Below are positions 1 through 5,278 of a stretch of 5,278 bases of DNA, in pieces. This DNA comes from an uncultured Lysobacter sp. GTDB lineage: Bacteria; Pseudomonadota; Gammaproteobacteria; Xanthomonadales; Xanthomonadaceae. Positions within the stretch are counted from its first letter, which is position 1. Each line of letters opens with the position of its first letter. Location: assembly GCA_902805755.1 (NCBI GenBank), contig CADCUA010000638.1, forward strand, positions 1 through 5,278, in the 5' to 3' direction. The notes below the pieces were generated by a model. The model saw only the letters and a program-made list of their open reading frames with translations, was not told the DNA's origin and did no database searches. The translations under genes were made by a program, and so were the position numbers.

Positions 1-921
<921 letters not shown>

Positions 922-1001
922 CCGCGCGCTGCACGCACGCATCGTCGGCTCACGGCGGCTGAACCCGGCTGCGCTAGCCTTGCCGCGTCCTTCCATTCAC
1001 C

Positions 1002-1005
1002 GGAG
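1002..1005 (+). promoter_or_regulatory. Ribosome binding site of sodC
   Basis: GGAG lies six bases before the ATG at 1012, a good Shine-Dalgarno match and spacing. It supports this start, which also gives a proper lipoprotein signal peptide. A TAGCCT at 975-980 could be a -10 box for sodC, but no convincing -35 element lies upstream of it. Confidence 0.7.
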
Positions 1006-1011
1006 TGTTCG

Positions 1012-1593
1012 ATGAAGACCGTCCTGTTCGCCGCCGCCACCGCGCTCGGTCTGGCGGCGTGCGCGAGCTCGCCCTCCGGCGGCACCGCCGCCGCGCCGGC
1101 TACGGCCGCATCCGCCACGGCCGCACCGACCATGCCCGCGGTACGTGCCGCAACCGTCACGCTCGCGCCCGCATCGGGCAGCCTGGTCAGCGGCAAGCTC
1201 AACGCGATGCCGATGGCCGACGGCGTGCATTTCACCGGCGAGATCGGCGGCCTGACCCGCGGCGCGGCGCACGCGATCCACGTGCACGAGACCGGCAACT
1301 GCAGCGCGGCCGACGCCAGCAGCGCGGGCGGGCACTTCAACCCCGCCGCGACCGCGCACGGCAAGGTCGGCGCCGGTGCGCATCATGCCGGCGACATGGA
1401 CAACCTCACTGCCGACGCCCAGGGCGTTGCGCGCGTGAGCGTGCATGCCGGCGGTGTCACGCTCGGCGGCGGCGCGCGCAACATCGTTGGCCGCGCGGTC
1501 GTCGTGCACGCCGCGCCGGACGATTACCGCAGCCAGCCGGCCGGCAACGCCGGCGCACGCGTGGCCTGCGGCATCATCACCGCGGTGCGCTGA
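1012..1593 (+). CDS. sodC: Cu/Zn superoxide dismutase, lipoprotein
   Basis: This enzyme converts superoxide to hydrogen peroxide and oxygen in the periplasm or at the envelope. The 193-residue product starts with a short lipoprotein signal peptide whose lipobox LAAC puts the lipidated cysteine at residue 17. An Ala/Pro/Thr-rich linker follows (about 18-46), then the SOD domain (about 47-193). The metal ligands can all be placed by analogy with human SOD1: copper H90 and H92 (HVHE), bridging H108 (GGHFNP), zinc H116, H125 and D128 (HHAGD), and copper H166. C97 and C186 match the conserved disulfide, and R183 matches the arginine that guides substrate in. The enzyme should therefore be active. 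The sorting residue after the cysteine is Ala, not Asp, so outer-membrane delivery is expected if the E. coli rule applies. The next gene starts three bases after the stop, suggesting co-transcription. Identification is firm; the membrane location is inferred. Confidence 0.97.
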   Translation: MKTVLFAAATALGLAACASSPSGGTAAAPATAASATAAPTMPAVRAATVTLAPASGSLVSGKLNAMPMADGVHFTGEIGGLTRGAAHAIHVHETGNCSAADASSAGGHFNPAATAHGKVGAGAHHAGDMDNLTADAQGVARVSVHAGGVTLGGGARNIVGRAVVVHAAPDDYRSQPAGNAGARVACGIITAVR

Positions 1594-1596
1594 GCC

Positions 1597-2088
1597 GTGG
1601 ACGCCGCGCTGCGAATCCGCGAAGCCCAGGCGCGCGACCGCGACCTGCTCGCGCAGTGGGCGCTCGCGATGGCCTGGGAAACCGAGCACAAGCGCCTGGA
1701 CGAAGCGACCGTTCGCGCCGGCGTCGAGGCGGGTCTGGCCGATGCCGGCAAGGCGCGTTACTTCGTCGCGATGCGCGAGGCCACGCTTGCCGGTCGCGAA
1801 ACGATCGCCGAGCCGGTCGGCACGCTGATGCTCACGCGCGAATGGAGCGACTGGCGCTGCGGCGACTGGTGGTGGATCCAGAGCGTGTACGTGCCCGACG
1901 CGCACCGCCGCCAGGGCGTGTTCGCAGCGCTCTACCGTCACGTCGAACAACTCGCGCGCGACACCGAAGGCGTGATCGGCCTGCGTCTTTACGTCGAGCG
2001 TGACAACGACACCGCGCAGCGCACCTACGCATCGCTCGGCATGCGCGATGCCGGCTACCGCATGTTCGAAAGCGAATTCACGCGTTGA
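1597..2088 (+). CDS. GNAT family N-acetyltransferase
   Basis: This is a predicted acetyl-CoA-dependent acetyltransferase of 163 residues, cytoplasmic, with no signal peptide or membrane segment. The fold markers are a beta1-alpha1 start (LRIREAQARDRDLLAQW, 5-21), motif A around 94-118 (IQSVYV, then RRQGVF at 104-109 forming the pyrophosphate-binding loop), and motif B around 129-149 (LRLYVERDN, then AQRTYASLGM). The usual final Gly/Ala of the Q/RxxGxG/A loop is Phe here; I believe this RRxGVF variant is common in this subfamily. The substrate cannot be deduced. The start chosen is GTG at 1597, because the first strand of the fold begins at residue 5 and the next ATG would remove it. No good Shine-Dalgarno is visible. 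Only three bases separate it from the sodC stop, so translation is probably coupled to sodC. No functional link to superoxide defence is evident beyond the shared transcript. Confidence 0.9.
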   Translation: MDAALRIREAQARDRDLLAQWALAMAWETEHKRLDEATVRAGVEAGLADAGKARYFVAMREATLAGRETIAEPVGTLMLTREWSDWRCGDWWWIQSVYVPDAHRRQGVFAALYRHVEQLARDTEGVIGLRLYVERDNDTAQRTYASLGMRDAGYRMFESEFTR

Positions 2089-2137
2089 CCACAGACGAAG
2101 TGCGCATCGGGCGATGGCTGCCGCAGTGACTCTGCAC

Positions 2138-2161
2138 GCCGCAGGCTGTGGCCCCTGCGGC
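2138..2161. terminator. Hairpin between convergent genes, possible terminator
   Basis: A perfect 8-bp inverted repeat, GCCGCAGG (2138-2145) and CCTGCGGC (2154-2161), encloses an 8-base loop. It sits about 50 bases after the stop of the acetyltransferase gene and in the convergent spacer 2089-2280, which is where a terminator is expected. Only two T residues follow the right arm, so it is not a textbook intrinsic terminator. A second copy of GCCGCAG at 2120-2126 could pair alternatively with the right arm. The rest of the spacer holds a short palindrome CATCGCGATG (2253-2262) and no credible gene. Confidence 0.5.
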
Positions 2162-2280
2162 TTAGCGCTTCAGATGCTCAGCGTGCAACGCGCCCTGCCC
2201 AGGAATCAATCGTCTGTCCGCAGCATGCGTTTATGCGAACCACCGCGTGCCTCATCGCGATGCAAGCGTACGCGGCGCGG

Positions 2281-2772
2281 TTATGCGGGCTCTGCTGACG
2301 GCAGCGCCGTGTACTCGGTCTTGCAGCCAGCATGCAGCTCGAACAGCCGGCGGTGCGCACGGTACGACCAGTCGTCCTCGCGCGTGTAATACGCCGCGAC
2401 CCACGCCTGCAGCGCATCGAGCATCGAATCCTGCTGCTGGGGCGAGGCGTACTTGTGCGGCTCCCAGGGTCGCCTGCGGTTATGGGCAAGGCAGGCAGCC
2501 AGTCCTGGATTGAGGAACACGAGCTCGGTGCAGCTGCGGGCGGCGCGTTCGACCAGCTCGCCGTAGCAGCCTTCCACCACCCAGCGCATGTTCGCCGCGA
2601 GAAACGCATCGAGCGAATCGTGCACCGCTTGCGGCGCGCGCGGCACGGCGATCTTTCCGGGCTCCCAGACGATCGCGTCCAGGTCCAGATGCGCGAGCCC
2701 GTGCTGCACCGACAGCGCCCGCGCGTGCGTGCTCTTGCCGGCGCCGGAATTGCCGAAGACGACGACGCGCAT
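2281..2772 (-). CDS. Small P-loop kinase-like NTPase (adenylate/shikimate kinase-like)
   Basis: The product is a 163-residue cytoplasmic nucleotide-binding protein. Walker A is GNSGAGKST at residues 7-15, right after the first beta strand (MRVVVF). HLDLDAIVWEPG (28-39) resembles the Asp-containing substrate-binding strand of shikimate- and adenylate-kinase-like proteins, WVVEGCYGELVE (64-75) is typical of the same group, and ELVFLNPG (83-90) is a further core strand. Members are often annotated as 'AAA family ATPase', 'topology modulation protein' or 'shikimate kinase', but the substrate is generally unknown. It is too divergent to be called AroK or Adk. The C-terminal part (about 100-145) is rich in Trp, Tyr, His and Arg, as in relatives that end with a lid-like helix pair. 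The ATG lies three bases after the stop of the upstream gene on the same strand, and no strong Shine-Dalgarno precedes it, so coupled translation is likely. Family assignment is good; function is unknown. Confidence 0.85.
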   Translation of the reverse strand: MRVVVFGNSGAGKSTHARALSVQHGLAHLDLDAIVWEPGKIAVPRAPQAVHDSLDAFLAANMRWVVEGCYGELVERAARSCTELVFLNPGLAACLAHNRRRPWEPHKYASPQQQDSMLDALQAWVAAYYTREDDWSYRAHRRLFELHAGCKTEYTALPSAEPA

Positions 2773-2775
2773 CGC

Positions 2776-3747
2776 TCAGGCGAGCTCGGCGTGTTCGTCG
2801 GCGCGATCGGGGCAATGCACGAACTGCACCGGCACGCCGTGCGCGCCGAGCACCGCCGCGATCTGCCGCTGGCGCGCTTCGAACTGGCCAAAGCGCCGAC
2901 GCAGCCGCTCGCGCGCCTCGTCGCTGTCGCATTGCTCCTCGGCCGCGTAGCGCGCATGCCAGGCCTGCGGCGAATACAGCGCGATGCGCGCTTCGCCGCC
3001 GCTGTAATGCACCAGCGGTTCCGGCGCGGCGTCCAGCCAGACATCGCCGGCCGGCTCGAGCAAGGCGGTTTCCAGCAGCGGCCATAGCGGCGCCAGACCC
3101 GCATGTTCGTACTGCAGCGCGGTCATCGCGGCGAGGTCATGCACGGTGAGATAGCGCGCGTGCTCGACTTCGAGCCCGAACGCGTCCTGCGCCGCCAGCG
3201 CCGTGGCCGCGCCGGCCATGCCGCGTTCCAGCAGTTCGAGCTCGAACGCCTCGCCGACCGCGGCCGCCGTGGCCTCCGCGCCGCCGAGCACGAACGGCAC
3301 CAGCCGCAGCGGGCCGCCCGCAAACTCCGGCCGCGGCGCAAGCACGCCCGGCAGGCGGTCCTCGTGCGCGCCGAACGCGATGATGCGCCCGCCTTCAGCA
3401 CCAGGACCGGCCGGGTGTCCACGCGCGATGTCCCTCGGTGCATCCCCCAAGGGGACTTCCTTCGGGGCGCGTGCGGCCAGCTGGTCGAGTTCGCGATGCA
3501 GCGGCCAGCCCGGGCGCAGCAGTTCGACCGGGTCGTAGTGCGCGCCTACGGTGACAAGGTCCAGCGTCGCGGCATCGGGCGCGAAACGCGCGAGGTCGCT
3601 GGCGATCAGCGCGGCCAACGTGCCGGCCTCGGCCTGCGGCAGGCGCTCGCGTGCGACCGGCGCATCACCGCGCAGTTCAAGGGCCAGCGCGCCGAGCACG
3701 TGGATGGAAGCGGGCCCGGAGGCCGGTCGGTTCGAATCTGAACTCAT
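2776..3747 (-). CDS. Conserved-looking hypothetical protein carrying a probable inserted repeat
   Basis: I do not recognise this 323-residue protein. G/C-rich third positions and its position between well-spaced neighbours say it is real. It has no signal peptide or membrane segment and should be cytoplasmic. Visible segments are an Ala/Leu-rich N-terminal half, LDLVTVGAHYDPVELL (62-77), RLVPFVLGG (148-156), an acidic helix-rich stretch (about 158-190), HYSGGEARIALYSPQAW (247-263), a highly charged helix (about 275-300), and VQFVHCPDRADEH (307-319). None is a catalytic motif known to me. Residues 96-119 differ in codon use from both sides and look like an in-frame repeat insertion; without them the protein would be about 297-299 residues. 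The start at 3747 lacks a clear Shine-Dalgarno; GTG at Val17 is the nearest alternative. It precedes the P-loop gene by three bases, so the two probably work together or at least share a transcript. It is divergent from the thiolase gene. Confidence 0.8.
   Translation of the reverse strand: MSSDSNRPASGPASIHVLGALALELRGDAPVARERLPQAEAGTLAALIASDLARFAPDAATLDLVTVGAHYDPVELLRPGWPLHRELDQLAARAPKEVPLGDAPRDIARGHPAGPGAEGGRIIAFGAHEDRLPGVLAPRPEFAGGPLRLVPFVLGGAEATAAAVGEAFELELLERGMAGAATALAAQDAFGLEVEHARYLTVHDLAAMTALQYEHAGLAPLWPLLETALLEPAGDVWLDAAPEPLVHYSGGEARIALYSPQAWHARYAAEEQCDSDEARERLRRRFGQFEARQRQIAAVLGAHGVPVQFVHCPDRADEHAELA
3385..3462 (-). repeat. Probable dispersed palindromic repeat inserted in frame within the hypothetical gene
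   Basis: Residues 96-119 of the surrounding gene (KEVPLGDAPRDIARG and what follows) use codons that are scarce around them: TTG, GGG, AGG, GGA, CCT, GCT and three GGT/CGT. Ten of these 24 codons end in A or T, against 4 of 26 just before and 2 of 25 just after. The DNA contains nested inverted repeats: TCCCC and GGGGA around a three-base loop (3443-3455), within GTCCC (3430-3434) and GGGAC (3452-3456). It reads through in frame and adds about 25 residues rich in Gly, Pro and Arg. This fits a small mobile or dispersed element tolerated in a surface loop, similar in kind to Rickettsia palindromic elements. No second copy exists in this window, so repeat status is inferred. Exact ends are uncertain by several codons. 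Confidence 0.5.
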
Positions 3748-3761
3748 CGATACGCAGGCGT

Positions 3762-3790
3762 TTGGTCGCTCGCAGAGGCGGCGCTACACT
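3762..3790 (+). promoter_or_regulatory. Predicted promoter of the thiolase gene
   Basis: TTGGTC (3762-3767) as a -35 and TACACT (3785-3790) as a -10 are separated by 17 bases. The -10 matches the sigma-70 consensus at four of six positions and the -35 at three. Transcription would start near 3797, giving an untranslated leader of about 40 bases. The leader carries a 6-bp inverted repeat, GCCCGC (3802-3807) and GCGGGC (3816-3821), which could be a hairpin or an operator. No recognisable fatty-acid regulator site was seen. Confidence 0.5.
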
Positions 3791-3796
3791 CGGATG

Positions 3797-3802
3797 ATTA
3801 TG
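3797..3802 (-). promoter_or_regulatory. Possible -10 box of the leftward gene pair
   Basis: Read on the minus strand this is CATAAT, matching the sigma-70 -10 consensus at five of six positions, about 50 bases upstream of the ATG at 3747. The region 16-18 bases further upstream has no good -35 hexamer, so this is a weak call on its own. It would place the leftward start point near 3790, inside the -10 box predicted for the rightward thiolase gene. Confidence 0.25.
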
Positions 3803-3826
3803 CCCGCGGCGTCGTGCGGGCCGATG

Positions 3827-3832
3827 TGAGGT
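3827..3832 (+). promoter_or_regulatory. Ribosome binding site of the thiolase gene
   Basis: TGAGGT, with AGG at 3829-3831, lies seven bases before the ATG at 3839. It fixes this ATG as the start and excludes the upstream ATGs at 3794 and 3800, whose frame closes at the TGA that forms part of this site. Confidence 0.75.
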
Positions 3833-3838
3833 CGACCG

Positions 3839-5116
3839 ATGCTGCAAGCCCGTCCCGTCGCCGTGCTCGGCGGTGTGCGTATTCCGTTCTGCCGCCAGAA
3901 CACCGCGTATGCCGACGTCGGCAACCTGGGAATGTCCGTGCGTACGCTGGGCGCGCTGGTCGAAAAATTCGGCCTGCACGGACAGCAGCTGGGCGAGGTC
4001 GCGCTTGGCGCCGTCATCAAGCACTCGGCCGACTGGAACCTGGGCCGTGAAGCGGCGTTGTCATCGGGCCTGTCGCCGCTGACGCCCGGCATCACCATGC
4101 AGCGCGCCTGCGGCACGTCGCTGGACACGATCACGCACATCGCGAACAAGATCGCGGTCGGGCAGATCGAGGCCGGCATTGGTGGCGGCTCGGACACCAC
4201 GTCCGACGTGCCGATCGTGTACGGCAAGAGCTTCCGCCGTCGCCTGCTCGCCGCCGCCGCGGCGAAATCCGCCGGCGACCGGATCAAGGCGTTCCGCGGC
4301 TTCCACCCGCGCGAGCTCAAGCCCGATTTCCCCGGCGTCGCCGAGCCGCGCACCGGCAAGAGCATGGGCGAGCACTGCGAGGACATGGCCAAGCAGTGGG
4401 CGATCGCGCGCGAGTCGCAGGACGAGTGGGCGCTCAGCTCGCACCGCAAGCTCGCCGCCGCCTACGAGCGCGGCTTCTTCAACGACCTGGTGGTGAGCTT
4501 CCGCGGCGTTTCGCGCGACAACATCCTCCGGCCTGACACCTCGCTGGAAAAACTCGCCGCGCTCAAGCCCGCGTTCGACAAGACCAGCGGCCGCGGCACG
4601 CTGACCGCGGCGAACTCCACGCCGCTCACCGACGGCGCGGCGGCCTGCCTGCTCGCGTCCGACGAATGGGCGCGCGCGCGCGGTCTGGAGCCGCTCGCGT
4701 ACCTGCGCGATGCGCATGTCGCGGCGGTGGATTTCGTGCACGGCGAAGGCCTGCTGATGGCGCCGGCGATCGCGGTGCCGGAGATGCTGCGACGCAACGG
4801 CCTGACGCTGCAGGACTTCGATTTCTACGAGCTGCATGAGGCGTTCGCCGCGCAGGTGCTGTGCACGCTGCGTGCGTGGGAAAGCGAGGAGTACTGCCGC
4901 GTGCGACTCGGCCTTGACACACCGCTCGGCCGCATCGAGCCGGCCCGTATCAACCCGAACGGCTCCTCGCTCGCCACCGGCCACCCGTTCGCCGCGACCG
5001 GCGCACGCATCATCGCCACCGCCGCGAAGGAACTCGCCCAGCGCGGCGGCGGCCGCTGCCTGATCTCGATCTGCACCGCGGGCGGCATGGGTGTGGTGGC
5101 GATCCTGGAGCGGTGA
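3839..5116 (+). CDS. fadI: 3-ketoacyl-CoA thiolase / acetyl-CoA acyltransferase, FadI type
   Basis: This enzyme cleaves 3-ketoacyl-CoA with CoA to release acetyl-CoA, the last step of fatty-acid beta-oxidation; related enzymes run it in reverse as acetoacetyl-CoA synthesis. The 425 residues compare with about 436 for E. coli FadI. The N-terminal thiolase half carries the acylated nucleophile C91 in QRACGTS. The C-terminal half carries HEAFAAQ with H333, GHPFAATGAR with H382, and the second catalytic cysteine C412 in CTAGGMG, so the active site is complete. HEAF instead of the NEAF of many biosynthetic thiolases, with the loop TLTAANSTPLTDGAAA (254-269), points to the FadI/HADHB branch. The start is supported by a Shine-Dalgarno and by the first beta strand (VAVLGGVRIPF). 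The partner hydratase/dehydrogenase gene (fadJ) does not follow within the 162 bases available; a hairpin lies about 50 bases after the stop. The family is certain. The fadI symbol is a best match by motif, and chain-length preference cannot be read. Confidence 0.9.
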   Translation: MLQARPVAVLGGVRIPFCRQNTAYADVGNLGMSVRTLGALVEKFGLHGQQLGEVALGAVIKHSADWNLGREAALSSGLSPLTPGITMQRACGTSLDTITHIANKIAVGQIEAGIGGGSDTTSDVPIVYGKSFRRRLLAAAAAKSAGDRIKAFRGFHPRELKPDFPGVAEPRTGKSMGEHCEDMAKQWAIARESQDEWALSSHRKLAAAYERGFFNDLVVSFRGVSRDNILRPDTSLEKLAALKPAFDKTSGRGTLTAANSTPLTDGAAACLLASDEWARARGLEPLAYLRDAHVAAVDFVHGEGLLMAPAIAVPEMLRRNGLTLQDFDFYELHEAFAAQVLCTLRAWESEEYCRVRLGLDTPLGRIEPARINPNGSSLATGHPFAATGARIIATAAKELAQRGGGRCLISICTAGGMGVVAILER

Positions 5117-5278
5117 AGCAGCACGCCGATTGACAGCCCCCCCGTGCGCATCGGCACCATGGCGCGCCGGCGCGGGGTGCGCCGGAATCCAGCTGCAACC
5201 GGGGACAAGGGACTGAATCGATTGATCGGGTGGTGGCATTCGCCGCCAGTTTTTCCGTGCACGCGAGCGGCACGGGCA
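5117..5278 (+). other. Downstream region at window edge, no gene called
   Basis: This stretch contains a consensus -35 hexamer TTGACA (5130-5135) without a good -10 at 16-18 bases, a run of seven C (5137-5143), and the hairpin described separately. A frame is open from ATG 5159 to the window end; within it, AAGGGA (5207-5212) stands nine bases before an in-frame TTG at 5222. The encoded residues (IGWWHSPPVF after the TTG) match nothing I recognise. A gene could begin here, but the visible part is too short to judge. A 6-bp inverted repeat, CCGTGC (5255-5260) and GCACGG (5270-5275), follows a run of five T. Confidence 0.3.
5167..5185. terminator. Hairpin downstream of the thiolase gene, possible terminator
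   Basis: A perfect 7-bp inverted repeat, CCGGCGC (5167-5173) and GCGCCGG (5179-5185), encloses the loop GGGGT. It lies about 50 bases after the thiolase stop. No T-run follows, so intrinsic termination is uncertain; very GC-rich genomes often have stem-only terminators. Confidence 0.45.

Noticed and set aside
975..980. TAGCCT as a -10 box for sodC
   Set aside because: Only three of six positions match and no acceptable -35 is found 16-18 bases upstream, so it is not listed as a promoter.
997..1950. 317-codon open frame on the - strand opposite sodC and the acetyltransferase gene
   Set aside because: It runs antisense across two well-identified genes and its translation is Arg/Ala/Val/His-rich with no domain, as expected from a shadow frame in GC-rich coding DNA.
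2178..3104. 308-codon open frame on the - strand overlapping the P-loop gene and the hypothetical gene
   Set aside because: Out of frame with both real genes, extremely Arg/Ser/Cys-rich, and the P-loop gene in another frame has a clear Walker A motif.
3794..3829. An 11-codon open frame (MIMPAASCGPM) between the predicted thiolase start of transcription and its ribosome binding site, ending in the TGA that overlaps that site
   Set aside because: It could be a leader peptide or uORF, but it has no ribosome binding site, no run of regulatory codons, and such short frames arise easily by chance.
4061..5239. 392-codon open frame on the - strand opposite the thiolase gene
   Set aside because: It mirrors the thiolase codons; the product is a low-complexity Arg/Ala/Gly-rich string and the sense strand has all thiolase catalytic residues.
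5255..5275. Inverted repeat CCGTGC/GCACGG near the right edge as a terminator
   Set aside because: The T-run lies before the + strand hairpin and becomes an A-run after it on the other strand, which is wrong for intrinsic termination in either direction.

Overview
The window is GC-rich chromosomal DNA, by eye close to 70% G+C, with strong G/C bias at third codon positions. It is densely packed with housekeeping-type genes. The NtrC C-terminus, the Cu/Zn superoxide dismutase lipoprotein and the FadI-type thiolase all point to a gammaproteobacterium. The gene style and promoter style resemble Xanthomonadaceae/Lysobacteraceae (Lysobacter, Luteimonas, Xanthomonas), but this placement is inferred from protein character and not from a search.

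Layout, left to right. Positions 1-921 (+) hold the 3' two-thirds of an NtrC-type sigma-54 activator whose receiver domain lies outside the window. After about 90 bases comes a probable two-gene operon on the + strand: sodC (1012-1593), encoding a lipoprotein Cu/Zn superoxide dismutase, and a GNAT acetyltransferase (1597-2088) that starts three bases after the sodC stop. Positions 2089-2280 form a convergent intergenic spacer containing a perfect 8-bp hairpin. On the - strand, an unrecognised 323-residue protein (3747-2776) and a small P-loop kinase-like protein (2772-2281) form a second tightly coupled pair. Divergent from that pair, across a 91-base promoter region (3748-3838), a FadI-type 3-ketoacyl-CoA thiolase (3839-5116) reads rightward. 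The last 162 bases hold a 7-bp hairpin and no gene that can be called safely.

The genes do not form one pathway. They touch nitrogen control, periplasmic or envelope superoxide defence, acetyl transfer, nucleotide-dependent phosphoryl transfer and fatty-acid beta-oxidation. I see no defence system, mobile element, CRISPR array, RNA gene or biosynthetic cluster.

The most notable signal is a stretch of about 25 codons inside the unrecognised gene (3385-3462). Its codon use differs sharply from both flanks, it carries short palindromes, and it looks like a dispersed repeat inserted in frame. The second is the divergent promoter region, where the best -10 boxes of the two directions lie a few bases apart.
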